From Paraburkholderia aromaticivorans (GTDB lineage Bacteria; Pseudomonadota; Gammaproteobacteria; Burkholderiales; Burkholderiaceae): DNA of 64,000 nucleotides. Made by a program: the position numbers and the translations under genes. Position 1 is the first letter of the stretch; every line of letters begins with the position of its first letter. The notes beneath the pieces were generated by a model. It saw nothing but the letters and a program-made list of their open reading frames with translations. It searched no databases and had not been told where the DNA came from. Shown piece after piece: positions 8,440 through 18,500 of the stretch. The stretch covers positions 248,001-312,000 of the forward strand of contig NZ_CP051515.1 in the NCBI RefSeq assembly GCF_012689525.1, written 5' to 3'.

Positions 8440-8455
8440 TGGCACAGCCCATGCA
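8440..8455 (+). promoter_or_regulatory. Sigma-54 promoter of the 8531 precursor
   Basis: TGGCAC-N5-ATGCA, 76 nt before the ATG. The surrounding CTGGCACAGCC and CATTAGTG are also shared with the promoter at 2340-2355, although flanking DNA has diverged, so this is a conserved element and not merely a recent duplicate. Confidence 0.8.
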
Positions 8456-8466
8456 TTAGTGACACT

Positions 8467-8485
8467 CGAGCAGACAAGTTGCTCG
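8467..8485 (+). promoter_or_regulatory. Conserved 5' UTR hairpin, copy 3
   Basis: CGAGCA-GACAAGT-TGCTCG, the same stem and loop sequence as in the minus-strand copies at 66-84 and 2310-2328. Confidence 0.5.
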
Positions 8486-8530
8486 AACCCAACCGCAAAC
8501 TGTGCTGTATTCCCTTCCAGGAGATTTACC

Positions 8531-8812
8531 ATGAACACGCTGATGATCAAAGACCTGTCCATCACCGAACAACTCGACAGCAAGGCCATGAGCGCCGTGC
8601 GCGGCGGTATGGGCTACTATCCGTCCTCGTCGTACTTCAACTTCATGCCGGTGTATGCGCCGAACAACAGCAAGACCGTCGACGCCACCCAACTGATCAA
8701 CACGACGATGAACATCCAGAATGCCAACGGCAACAACGCAGCGTTCGTCGCCGGCATCTCGACAACGATCGACCCGCACGTGACCGCGAGCAACAACATC
8801 AACGTGCACTAA
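8531..8812 (+). CDS. GG-leader precursor peptide, Tyr/Asn-rich core (paralog of 1987-2265)
   Basis: 93 aa from the ATG at 8531 with AGGAG before it. The leader MNTLMIKDLSITEQLD and AMSAVRGG end at residue 26, identical but for one residue to the 1987 gene. The 67-residue core keeps YYPSSSYFNF, VDATQLIN and QNANGNN and ends in an Asn-rich tail. There is no Cys, which argues against lanthionine or disulfide maturation. It is a single-gene unit with its own sigma-54 promoter, and it directly precedes the outer-membrane factor gene. Predicted export is through the 9038/13282/15512 machinery. Confidence 0.85.
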   Translation: MNTLMIKDLSITEQLDSKAMSAVRGGMGYYPSSSYFNFMPVYAPNNSKTVDATQLINTTMNIQNANGNNAAFVAGISTTIDPHVTASNNINVH

Positions 8813-8825
8813 ACGGCGCAGGCCG

Positions 8826-8851
8826 CCGCGGAGGCGCGACAGCCTCCGCGG
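8826..8851 (+). terminator. Hairpin after the 8531 precursor
   Basis: CCGCGGAGGC pairs perfectly with GCCTCCGCGG around a 6-nt loop, 13 nt past the stop codon. No T-run follows, so strength is uncertain. Confidence 0.5.
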
Positions 8852-9037
8852 ACTCTCACCGGCCGCTCCTCAAAAAGATTTCGCAGCCAATCGTTCTTTT
8901 CACGCCACCCCCGTTTCACCGCCCGATTCCCGCGCCGATCTTCTTGCATCGCTTCGATGGTGAAGCCGCGCAGGAGATGCTTTACTTAAAGGGCGCGCGC
9001 TTCTCGTGCAACGAAGTGGGCGTCATCGGAGACCATC

Positions 9038-10492
9038 GTGTCAGCGTTGCTTTCATCAGCTCGTCAGCGCTTCTTTCGCAGGACATCCGCGCTGCGCAGC
9101 GTTTGCGCGGCGACGGTATGCGCGCTCTCGCTGTCGGCCTGTATCGATGTCAGCATGCCCGACTACAAGCGTCCCGACACGCCCGCCAAGGCCTCGTGGT
9201 CGGATCAGAAAGGCTCGCCCGTATCGGCCGCCGCGACGATCGAACCCGACTGGTGGAAAGGCTTCCACGATCCCTATCTCGACACGCTGATCGCAAAGGC
9301 GATTGCCGGCAACTTCGATATCAAGGTGCTGGCCGCGCGTATCGACGTGGCCGGCACGCAGATCGGCGAAGCCAAGGCGGGCGCCTTGCCGACCATGGAT
9401 CTCGGCGCCGGCGCCGATTTCGAAAAGACCACGCACCAAACCTTCTCGAAGCAGTACAACCTCGCGACCCAGGTGAACTGGGATATCGATATCTGGGGCA
9501 AAGTCGAGAAGGGTGTGCAGGCGCAAAAGGCGGAATTCCACGCCAGCGAGGCGGACTGGCGCGCCGGTTATCTGGAACTGGTGTCGAACGTGTCCAGCAC
9601 ATACTTCCAGATTCTGCAATTCGACGACCAGATCGAACAGCAACAAAAAACGCTCGAAACGAACCGGCAGATTCTCGCGATTTACGACGGCCAGCGCCGC
9701 AACGGCCTCGTGCCGCAAACCCAGGTGTTGCGCCAGCAGGCGGAGATCAACCGCCTGACCAATCAGCTGCTTGAGCTGCGCCGTTCGCGCGCGCTGGCCA
9801 ACAACGCGCTCTGTACGTTGACCGGCGTGCCGGCGGGTGAGTTTCAGATGCCCAAGGGGCATTTGCAGCAGCGCGTGCAACTGCCGCCCGTGCCAGACGG
9901 CTTGCCCGCACAACTGCTCGCGCGCCGTCCCGACGTGGTGGCCGCCGAGTTCAGAGTGCTGGAATCCTACGACCTCGTCGGCCAGGCCAAGCTCGCGCAA
10001 CTGCCGACCATCAGCCTGACCGCGCACGGCGGCACCGCGAGTTTCGCGCTGACCGATCTGCTGAAATCGTTCACCTACGGCTTCATGCCCAGCATCAACA
10101 TTCCGCTGCTCGATCCTGGCGTGCGGGCGCATGTGAAAGTCACCAAAGCGCAATCGACGGTGGCCGAGCAACAGTATCGCGTGGCAGTGATGGCCGCGTT
10201 CGAGGAAGTGGAAAACGCGCTGGTCAACGTGAATTCGCACAAGGAACAGCGCGTGGAGTTGCAGCAGGAGGTGTCGCGGCTGCAGATCGTCGCGGACCAG
10301 ATCCAGTCGCAGTTGCGCCTCGGCGTGGTGTCGCAACTGGAGGTATTCGAAACCGAACGGACCTTGCTTGAGGCGCAGCAGGAACTGCTCGCCAACCATC
10401 AGCAGATTCTGTCCGACACGGTGTTGCTTTATAAAGCGCTGGGCGGGGGCTGGCCGAGCGTCGACGTGCAGACCGAAGTAAAGGAACACTGA
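9038..10492 (+). CDS. TolC/NodT-family outer-membrane lipoprotein
   Basis: 484 aa, GTG start with GGAG before it. The signal ends in lipobox LSAC (Cys at about residue 35), typical of NodT-type factors. Two outer-membrane-efflux repeats follow, with long amphipathic helices (for example QQQKTLETNRQILAIYDGQ and the matching C-terminal half). It should form the trimeric outer-membrane channel that docks with the HlyD-like adaptor (13282-14655) and the ABC transporter. The island thus encodes its own channel and does not need the housekeeping TolC. Confidence 0.9.
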   Translation: MSALLSSARQRFFRRTSALRSVCAATVCALSLSACIDVSMPDYKRPDTPAKASWSDQKGSPVSAAATIEPDWWKGFHDPYLDTLIAKAIAGNFDIKVLAARIDVAGTQIGEAKAGALPTMDLGAGADFEKTTHQTFSKQYNLATQVNWDIDIWGKVEKGVQAQKAEFHASEADWRAGYLELVSNVSSTYFQILQFDDQIEQQQKTLETNRQILAIYDGQRRNGLVPQTQVLRQQAEINRLTNQLLELRRSRALANNALCTLTGVPAGEFQMPKGHLQQRVQLPPVPDGLPAQLLARRPDVVAAEFRVLESYDLVGQAKLAQLPTISLTAHGGTASFALTDLLKSFTYGFMPSINIPLLDPGVRAHVKVTKAQSTVAEQQYRVAVMAAFEEVENALVNVNSHKEQRVELQQEVSRLQIVADQIQSQLRLGVVSQLEVFETERTLLEAQQELLANHQQILSDTVLLYKALGGGWPSVDVQTEVKEH

Positions 10493-10576
10493 GCTAATCC
10501 GCAATGTGGCGCGCAGCGTGGGGTATTTCGGCTGCTTTCGACGCACTCGTTGCCTTCATAACCGACGATCGGAAAA

Positions 10577-10604
10577 TTGACACTCGCCATGTGTGACTTA
10601 CAAT
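10577..10604 (+). promoter_or_regulatory. Sigma-70-type promoter before the FHA/export operon
   Basis: TTGACA, 16-bp spacer, TACAAT, about 118 nt before the ATG at 10722. If used, the export machinery would be made under a housekeeping promoter while the precursors depend on sigma-54. Confidence 0.5.
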
Positions 10605-10721
10605 CATTAAGGAGTCGGCTTTTGCACGGCTCACACGAACAATATCTTTTCGCCGTAGTCCTTCGTCCCGTTTCCGTTGCGCTCTCGCTGCAACGGGTAA
10701 ACGCTTAGTGATCCAGATAAA

Positions 10722-13304
10722 ATGGCCGCCGGCGAAGCTCCGATTGCTGAGATGCGCGCGACAGAAGACGCCGCGTTCGACGTGGTGTTGTCGCCGGCTG
10801 CGTCCGCGCAACGTCCCGCGCTCGACGCGATCCGTATCGTCGACAACCTGTTCGCAATCGGGCGCAGCGAAGCACCTTTTACCGACTATCCCGCCGAGCG
10901 CATTGCGCGCCTGTCCCGCCGTCATGCGCGGGTTTTCACGGAACACGGCGCGGTCTACGTCGCCGACCTCGGCAGCAAGAACGGCACGACGGTGAACGGC
11001 GTGGCGGTGCGGCAAACACCGGCGCGCGTGCGTGCCGGCGACGAACTGTGCTTCGGCGGCGAGCTCTGCTACCGCGTGAGCATCGAGCCGCGCGCGCGTA
11101 TCGTGGCGGTCGCCAGTTCGTCCGCCGCGCCGGGACTGCTGCTGGTGCCGCAGCGCGACGACCTCGACCTGCAACCTATCGAGGTGCAGGCATTTCCGTT
11201 TCTCGTCAGCAAAGCGGATGAAGTCTTCTCGCGCTACAAAGACCGCTATCCGCATCAGGTCAACTACATCTCGCGCCGGCACGCGCACATCTTTCTGAAG
11301 GGCGGTGAGCTCTATGTCGAGGATCTCGGCAGCACCAACGGCACATTCGTCGGCGGAAAGCGGCTGGACGAATCCGCGCTGCCGCTGGTAGAAGGAGACC
11401 TCGTTGCATTTGGCGGGGACCACTTCGTCTACAGGGTGACGCTGCAGACACCCCCTGAAGTCGAGCCCACCGTGACACAGCTATTCCTCAATCCGGCCGC
11501 CGACGAAGCGGCGGATCCCGACAAGACCACCTTTGTCGGCGCCGCGCATTCATTCCTCGATATCTTTTGCGTCGACCCCGGCCTCCAACGTGAAGACGAA
11601 GTCAACGAGGCGGCACAGCCCGCGTCCGCGCATGCGAAGCGCGACGCGCCGACGGGCACGGCAAGAGGGGCGACTGGCACGAACGGAACCAACGGTGCGA
11701 ATGGCGCCGCCAACGCGGCTGCCGCGAAGGGCCGGTCGCGCCGTTGGCGCTTGCTCGCGGGCGAACTCGGCAAGGCGTTTGCCATCGACGATCGCGCAAG
11801 CGTGCGGCGTATGGCGACATGGGGCGGCGTGGGCGTCGTGGTGCTGGCGGCGATTGGAACGACGCTGTATATGCGCGGTTCGTCGGAGCGCGAATTGAAG
11901 AACCTGCTGGCGAACGGCGATTACTCGAGCGCGGTCACGGCGGCATCGGGCTATCTGGCGAGCCATCCCACGGATACCAAAGTCAGCGCCCTCGCGAGCG
12001 AAGCGCTGTTGAAGGCGAAGCTCCCCAACTGGCTGAATGCGCTGCAAAAGGCGCAGTTCGATCAGGCCGACGCGTTGCTCAAGGAGATGCGTTCGTCGAG
12101 CGCAAACAATGCGGACGCCGCGTCGTTGATCAACGAGCTGCAATGGGTGGGCGATCTGGAGCGTTTCGTCGCGGCGCGCGGCGGCATGGACGCGCCGATT
12201 CGCATGTACGCGGACGAGGGCACGATCAACAACCTGCTGCAACGCTGGGAAGACGACGCGAAGAGCCATCAGCGCGCGCTCGACCGCATTGCCTCCTACG
12301 TGCCCGTGTTCGCCGATCCCTATGCGCAGGCGCTGAGCCATCTGCGCAAACTGGAAAGCGACGATTCGGTGTATCTCGCCGCCATCGACCGTCTGAATGG
12401 GACGATTCGCACCGAACTGGCGCGAGACAAACCCGACGCGCTGCCTCCCGTGCTCGACGATTACGCGCAGCGCTATCCCCGTCTCGCGGGCATAGACCGG
12501 GTGCGTCAGGATTTGCGCCAATACACCGATTTGTTGAACGCAGCGCTGAGCCGGCAACTGGTGCCGTTGCTCGCGATGTTGAAGTCGGCGCACTTCAGCA
12601 CGCCGCCTTTTCAGGCGCAGTTTCAACAACTGGCGACGAGCCGTTTGCCTTCGCCTGATGTGATTGCGCGCCACGACGCGGTGACGGCGGCCTGGCAGCG
12701 CGGCGACGCACAACAGGCGCTTGCCGGTCTGCAGGCCATGCCCGCGGGGCCGTGGTCCGACGTGCTCGCGGCGGAACTGGCGCACAAGAAGGCGCTGCTC
12801 GATCAGTATGCGCAGCTGCAGAAGACGCGCGGCGACAAGGATTACGACCAGCGTCTGCTGTCGTTCTACGCGAGTCTCGATCCGGCAACGGACGTGTGGT
12901 TCCTGCAATCGATCCAGAAAGACGTCGCCGCATTGCACGACAAAGCGCTGGCGCGTGCGCAAGACCTGCTGCTGCGCGCCCAGAGCCTGTGGAAACAGTA
13001 TCGCGCGGGCGGATCGATCGGCGGTACACAGCGTCTCGAAGCCGGCATTTCGCCGGGATTTCGCAGCGAGGCGCGTCTGCTTTCCGATGCGCAAACGTCG
13101 GCGCAACAGGGCATGCGTATCTACACGCAATTGAAGGCGGATCATCCCGCCGACTTCGACCGTCTGCTGGCGGACATCGAAGCCGAAGCCAATCTGCAGC
13201 GCCGTTCGCTAACGGAGTTGCGCATGGTGCTGGACCCGGGACTTCTCAAAGCGAAGCTGGCATTGATCGGAGGCGAGCAGAGTGAAACGCGACAGTCACC
13301 CTAA
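10722..13304 (+). CDS. Two-FHA-domain membrane scaffold protein
   Basis: 860 aa. The first FHA domain (about 35-110: FAIGRSE, LSRRHARVF, DLGSKNGTTVNG) and the second (about 155-240: ISRRHAHIF, DLGSTNGTFVGG) should both bind phospho-Thr. A linker with an Asn/Gly/Ala-rich run follows, then one TM helix at about 366-387 and a large helical region of about 470 residues predicted to be periplasmic. It opens the operon 10722-19923 and overlaps the HlyD-like gene by 23 nt. By analogy with Fha in type VI clusters it probably recruits the phosphorylated kinase to the exporter; the long C-terminal part has no domain I recognise. Confidence 0.85.
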   Translation: MAAGEAPIAEMRATEDAAFDVVLSPAASAQRPALDAIRIVDNLFAIGRSEAPFTDYPAERIARLSRRHARVFTEHGAVYVADLGSKNGTTVNGVAVRQTPARVRAGDELCFGGELCYRVSIEPRARIVAVASSSAAPGLLLVPQRDDLDLQPIEVQAFPFLVSKADEVFSRYKDRYPHQVNYISRRHAHIFLKGGELYVEDLGSTNGTFVGGKRLDESALPLVEGDLVAFGGDHFVYRVTLQTPPEVEPTVTQLFLNPAADEAADPDKTTFVGAAHSFLDIFCVDPGLQREDEVNEAAQPASAHAKRDAPTGTARGATGTNGTNGANGAANAAAAKGRSRRWRLLAGELGKAFAIDDRASVRRMATWGGVGVVVLAAIGTTLYMRGSSERELKNLLANGDYSSAVTAASGYLASHPTDTKVSALASEALLKAKLPNWLNALQKAQFDQADALLKEMRSSSANNADAASLINELQWVGDLERFVAARGGMDAPIRMYADEGTINNLLQRWEDDAKSHQRALDRIASYVPVFADPYAQALSHLRKLESDDSVYLAAIDRLNGTIRTELARDKPDALPPVLDDYAQRYPRLAGIDRVRQDLRQYTDLLNAALSRQLVPLLAMLKSAHFSTPPFQAQFQQLATSRLPSPDVIARHDAVTAAWQRGDAQQALAGLQAMPAGPWSDVLAAELAHKKALLDQYAQLQKTRGDKDYDQRLLSFYASLDPATDVWFLQSIQKDVAALHDKALARAQDLLLRAQSLWKQYRAGGSIGGTQRLEAGISPGFRSEARLLSDAQTSAQQGMRIYTQLKADHPADFDRLLADIEAEANLQRRSLTELRMVLDPGLLKAKLALIGGEQSETRQSP

Positions 13305-14655
13305 GCCGTTGTCGGAGGCACTGGAAGATCACAGCGTCGAGGGCATCGCTATTCTGATGGCGGAGCCGGTAAAGCTCGCGCGCGCGCTGATCTGGGCGAT
13401 GGTCGCGTTGGTCGTGGTCGGTCTGTTGTGGTCGTTCGTGGGGCGTGCCGACGTGATCGTCAGCGCGCAGGGCACCTTGTCGCCGGAATCCGAGGTGCGC
13501 CGGATCTATGCACCGATCGACGGCGAACTCGCCGATCTGTATATCGCTGAAGGGCAACCCGTGCAGAAAGGCGACGTGCTGGCGCGGCTGAATGCGCGCG
13601 GCGCGATCGAGGCCGCCAGCAATGCGTTGCAAGCGCAACTCAAACTGGAAGACGCCGAGCGTGACTGGAAGCAGTTTCCCGAGAAGAAAGCGCTCATGGA
13701 GCGTAAAGCCGCCGCGCTCAAGACACAGATGGAAGTGGAAGCGCGCCAGCATGAAACCCGCGTCTCCGAAGGCACGACCAAACTCGCTGAAGGGCAGAAG
13801 GCCGAACTCGACGAAGCGCGTAGCAATCTCGACAATGCCCGGCGAGTTCGTGAAGCGGCGCGTCAGGAACTGGACCGCTACTCGCGGCTTTTCGCGCAGC
13901 CGGGCGGCGGCGGTATTGCCGAATTGCAGGTGGAACAGAAACGCACCGCGGCAATGGAAGCAGATAACGCGTACCGCGTCGCGCAATCGAAACTCGCGGA
14001 ACTGGATTTCCGCTTGAGCCACGAATATACGCAGGCGAATGCGCAACTGGAAACCAGCGGCCAGCAGACCACCGACCTGCAGCTTCAATACGATTCGGCT
14101 GTGCGCGACATTACCGACGCGGAAGACAAGTTGCGCCTGCAACTGCAAAGCGCGCGACTGGTGTCCGAAGCGGCCGCGCGGATTCGCTTCGAGAACATCG
14201 ACAAAGACAATTTCCTGCTGATTCTCGCGCCGGTCTCGGGCGTCATCACCGACGTGACGTCGACCCAGCGCGGCGACAAGATTCAGGCGAACGCGCCGCT
14301 CGGCGGCATTGCGCCCAAAGACGCGCGGCCCGTGCTGAAGATCGAAATCGCCGAACACGATCGTGCGTTTCTCCATGAGGGCCTGCCGGTCAAACTGAAA
14401 TTTAACGCTTTTCCGTATCAACGCTATGGCCTGATCAGCGGCACGCTGGCCTACATTTCGCCGGCCACCAAGCCGTCGGCGACGGACAAACAGCCGGTCT
14501 ACGAAGGCCGCGTCACGCTCGACAAAAATTACTACCAGATTGCCGACACGCGTTATCCGTTGCGCTACGGCATGACGGCAAGCGCTGAGATCGTGGTGCG
14601 CGAGCGGCGCCTGATCGATCTGGGTCTCGATCCGTTCAGGCAGGTGGCGGGTTGA
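13282..14655 (+). CDS. HlyD-family membrane fusion protein of the peptide exporter
   Basis: 457 aa, GTG start inside the end of the FHA gene. A short cytoplasmic tail is followed by a TM helix (about 34-54, ALIWAMVALVVVGLLW). Next come a lipoyl-like hairpin (IYAPIDGELADLYIAEGQPV), a long coiled coil (about 105-300), the second lipoyl half (ILAPVSGVITDV) and a beta-barrel end (GMTASAEIVVRERRLID). This is the standard adaptor that links a C39 ABC transporter to an outer-membrane channel. It is in the middle of the operon, 37 nt before the isomerase gene. Confidence 0.92.
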   Translation: MKRDSHPKPLSEALEDHSVEGIAILMAEPVKLARALIWAMVALVVVGLLWSFVGRADVIVSAQGTLSPESEVRRIYAPIDGELADLYIAEGQPVQKGDVLARLNARGAIEAASNALQAQLKLEDAERDWKQFPEKKALMERKAAALKTQMEVEARQHETRVSEGTTKLAEGQKAELDEARSNLDNARRVREAARQELDRYSRLFAQPGGGGIAELQVEQKRTAAMEADNAYRVAQSKLAELDFRLSHEYTQANAQLETSGQQTTDLQLQYDSAVRDITDAEDKLRLQLQSARLVSEAAARIRFENIDKDNFLLILAPVSGVITDVTSTQRGDKIQANAPLGGIAPKDARPVLKIEIAEHDRAFLHEGLPVKLKFNAFPYQRYGLISGTLAYISPATKPSATDKQPVYEGRVTLDKNYYQIADTRYPLRYGMTASAEIVVRERRLIDLGLDPFRQVAG

Positions 14656-14692
14656 CCGCACGGATCACACGTCAATTAAAGGAGCGGATGAA

Positions 14693-15445
14693 ATGACCGC
14701 GATAGTGCGAATTGATGACGAAGTCGTGGACGTGTCCGAGTTCATTCGTCTTCTGAAACTGACGGGCCAGTTCGAGAGCCTGATCGAGCAGATCGTGCGC
14801 GACAAGCTCACGGTGCACGCGGCGAAAAAGCAAGGCCTGGCCGTCACCGCCGACGAAATCCAGCAACGCGCCGATCAGTTCCGTCGCGTGCGCGGCCTGC
14901 ATCGCGCGACGGATATGAATCAGTACCTCGACGCGCTCAACGTCAGTCTCGACGAGTTCGAGGCCTTCATTACCGACGGGCTGTATCAGGAGAAGATGCT
15001 CGACGAGATCGGCAACGAGGCCGCGATCAAGGACTACTTCGCGCTGAATTCGCCGAAGTTCGACGCGATCGAAGTGAGCCACATCGTGCTCGACAGCGAG
15101 GGCAAGGCGAAGGAAATGATTTCGTATCTGCACGACGATCCCGACAGTTTCGCCGACATGGCGCGCGAGCATTCGATCGCGGACACGCGCGAGGCGGGCG
15201 GCGTGATCGGCAAGGTACTGCGCGGCTCGTTGAAGCCGGATATCGAAGCGAAGATTTTCAACGCGGCGGTGGGCGATCTGCTGGGACCGTTTCCGTCGGC
15301 GGACCGTTCGTGCTTCGAGATTTTCGCCGTGACGGCCAAATATCCGGCGACGCTCGACGCCGACGTGGCCTCCGAAGTCCGGCGCCTGCTGCGCGAAAGC
15401 TGGTTGATTTCACGCGCCCAGGAGCACGTGATCGAAGCGCGCTAG
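14693..15445 (+). CDS. PpiC/SurA-like peptidyl-prolyl isomerase
   Basis: 250 aa. A helical N-terminal half like the SurA chaperone region is followed by a parvulin-type domain (about 125-215: VSHIVLDSEGKAKEM, FADMAREHS, GGVIGKVLRGSL). No signal peptide is visible, so it is probably cytoplasmic, unlike SurA. AGGAG lies before the ATG. Its place between adaptor and transporter suggests that it keeps the precursor peptides unfolded or isomerises prolines in the YYPSSS or Pro-rich cores before export. Similar stand-alone isomerases occur in peptide-export loci, but this pairing should be tested. Confidence 0.85.
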   Translation: MTAIVRIDDEVVDVSEFIRLLKLTGQFESLIEQIVRDKLTVHAAKKQGLAVTADEIQQRADQFRRVRGLHRATDMNQYLDALNVSLDEFEAFITDGLYQEKMLDEIGNEAAIKDYFALNSPKFDAIEVSHIVLDSEGKAKEMISYLHDDPDSFADMAREHSIADTREAGGVIGKVLRGSLKPDIEAKIFNAAVGDLLGPFPSADRSCFEIFAVTAKYPATLDADVASEVRRLLRESWLISRAQEHVIEAR

Positions 15446-15511
15446 CCTGTTCGAGGCCGCACGCTGTATTAAAACAACCCAACGACACGCCGATTCGAGG
15501 TCCGTAAGCAC

Positions 15512-18500
15512 ATGGATGCACCCCAGACCACGCCCTCCGCAGCCGAGTTTCTCACCTCGGTGGAAATTCTTTCGCCGTTTTCGCGCGACGAGATCGAGCG
15601 TCTTGCCGAATATGCGCAAGCGCGCTTCTATGCGTTCGGCGAAACGGTGTGCTCCGCGGGCGAGACGGCTGACGGGCTGTATGTGATTCGCTCGGGTTCC
15701 GTGCGGATCTTTACGGAGGAGCACGGCAAGGAAACCAGCATGGGAGTGCGCAAGTCGGGCGAGATCTTCGCCGATATTGCGATGTTGCGCACCTATGTCC
15801 ACGAAGCGTCGGTGCGGTCGTCGGCGAAAACCGAGTTGCTGTTCATTCCGCGCGCCGCGATCGAGCCTGTGATCGCGGGCAATCAGGCCGCGTTGGCGTT
15901 CGTTGCCAGCTATGTGGCGATCAATTCGGCGGGCGGTTTCGTCGCGCAGTTATTCGATCTGCGCGGCAAACTGAATAAGGCCGAACTCGAAGAGTATGTG
16001 CGCAGCGTCGGCGTGAAACGGGTGGCCGCAGGCAAGGAAATCCTCAAGCAGGACGGACGCGAGGACCGGCGCCTGTACGTGGTGCGCCATGGCGAAGTGC
16101 GTATCGTGCGGCACGAGGAAGGGCATGACTACACGCTCGCCACGCTCGGTGAAGGCGAGATATTCGGCGAGAAAGCGTGTTTGATGCGCCAGGAGCAGAT
16201 GGCGTCGGTGGTCGCGACGACCGATACGCGGTTGCTGGTGATTCCGGAGCGCACGGTCCATTTCATTCTCGAACGCAATCCGAAACTGCGTGAGGTGCTC
16301 GACGAGCGGATTCGCTACGGTGACCGCGAATTGCAGCGGCAAAAGCGGGTCGAGCAGCGGCGCAGGTTGCCGCTGATGCTCGATTTGCAGACCAAGCCCG
16401 CGATGGGCGAGAAAGTCATCAAACGCTTCGCGCTGGTCGAACAGGCGGAAGAAATGGATTGCGGCGCGGCGTGCCTTGCCATGGTATGCCGCCACTACAG
16501 CATTCCAATGACGCTCGGCAAATTGCGCGAACTCGCCAACGTCACGACTCAGGGCGCGACGCTCGACAGTCTCGCTCGTGCCGGCGAATCGCTGGGCTTT
16601 ACAGCGCGCGGCGTGCAATGCACGTTCGATTCGCTACGTGGTTTCGATCTGCCGTTCATCGTGCACTGGGAAGGCTATCACTACGTCGTGGTGTACGGGC
16701 TCTCCAAGGATTACGTGTGGGTCGCGGACCCGGCGGTCGGCTTCAAGAAAATGACGGTCGAAGATTTCGAGCGTGGCTGGAGCGGCACTTGTCTGCTGTT
16801 TACCGGCGGACCGCATCTGCTGCAAATGTCCGCTGCGCGTTCGCCGTGGATACGCTTTGTCGGCTATCTCACGCCGTACAAAAAGATTCTCGGTCACCTG
16901 TTTCTCGCCACCTTCGTGATCCAGGTACTGGGCGTGATTCCGCCGCTGATTATCCAGAACATTCTCGACGGTGTGATCGTGCATCAGAATGTCAGCCTGC
17001 TGCATCTGCTGATCGGCGGCCTGATCATCGCGAATGTCTTTTCGCAATTGATGTCGTCGATTCGCGCGTATCTGGCGAATTTCATGGTGCGCAACATGGA
17101 CTTCGCGATGATGTCGCAGTTCTTCAAGCACACCATGTCGCTGCCGTTTTCGTTTTTCGCCAAGCGCAAGACCGGCGACATTTTCGCGCGCTTCCAGGAG
17201 AACCAGACGATCCGCGCCTTCCTCACCGAATCCACCGTCACCACGGCGTTGAACCTGCTGATGGTCTTCATCTACTTCACGATCATGTTTGTCTACAACG
17301 TGAAGATGACGCTGGTGCTGATCGCGTTCGTGATTCCGATCATGGCGCTGACCGCGATCGCTACGCCTAAGATCAAAGGCTATGCGCGCGAAGTGTTCAC
17401 CGCGTCGACCGAGTCGAAATCGTTTCTGATGGAAGCACTCGCCGGCGTGGAGACCATCAAGGGCATGGGCATCGAGCGGCCGGTGCGCTTGCGCTGGGAG
17501 AAGAAGTACGCAAAGGCGCTCGAAGTGCAGTACCGCGCGCACGCGTTCAGTATTCTCGTCGGACTCGGCAGCCAGTTGCTGAACGCCGCGACGACGATTG
17601 CGATTCTCTGGGTCGGCGCGAATCTCGTGCTGGCGCGCGAAATGACGATCGGTCAGTTGATCGCGTTCAACGCGTTCATGGGTAGCGTACTGGGTCCGCT
17701 AATGGGCCTGGTCGGCTTGTGGAGCATGTTGAACGATGCGGGCGTGGCGATGGAACGTCTCGGCGACGTGCTCGATATCGAACCCGAGCAGAAGCCCCAG
17801 GATTTGCCTTCGCGTGTGATGTTGCCGGAACTGCAAGGCGAGATCAGCCTCAGCGGCGTCTATTTCCGTTACGGCGAAAACGACTCGGCGTACGTGCTCG
17901 AAAACATCAGCTTCGATATCAAGCCCGGCGAACTGGTGGCAATTGTCGGGCGCAGCGGGTCGGGCAAGACGACGCTCGCCAAATTGCTGGTCGGCTTCTA
18001 CACGCCGACCGAAGGCAAGATGACGATCGACGGTTACGATCTCGGCGTGGTCGACAAAGCCTATTACCGTGCGCAGATCGGCTACGTGATGCAGAGCAAT
18101 CTGCTGTTCTCCGGCACGATTTCGGAGAACATCGCGAGCGGCGACGACGCGCCCGATCGGCGCCGCATCGAGGAAGTCGCGAAGATGGCCGACGCGCACG
18201 GATTCATCAGCAAGATGCCGCTCGGCTACGAGCAGATTGTCGGCGAGCGCGGAATTGGGTTGTCCGGTGGGCAGATCCAGCGGCTGTGCATTGCACGGGC
18301 GCTGTATCACGATCCGCGTCTGCTCGTATTCGACGAAGCGACCTCGGCACTGGACTCGCAATCGGAGAGCAATATCCTCGGCAATATGCACGACATTCTG
18401 AAGGGCCGCACGGCGGTGATCATCGCGCACCGGCTCAGCACGATCATGCGTGCGGACAAGATTCTCGTGCTGTATGAAGGGGCGATTGTCGAACAAGGCC

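Noticed and set aside
8173..9774. 533-codon plus-strand frame over the 8531 precursor and the TolC start
   Set aside because: Out of frame with the precursor and channel genes, which have ribosome sites and family motifs.
9056..10546. 496-codon open frame opposite the TolC/NodT gene
   Set aside because: It is an antisense shadow with no family motifs and biased Arg/His content; the plus-strand frame shows a complete lipoprotein channel.
11550..13145. 531-codon open frame opposite the FHA gene
   Set aside because: Arg/His/Gln-rich artefact of the GC-rich plus-strand gene; no domain and no ribosome site.
13246..14661. 471-codon open frame opposite the HlyD-like gene
   Set aside because: The adaptor on the plus strand has a coherent domain order; the antisense frame does not.
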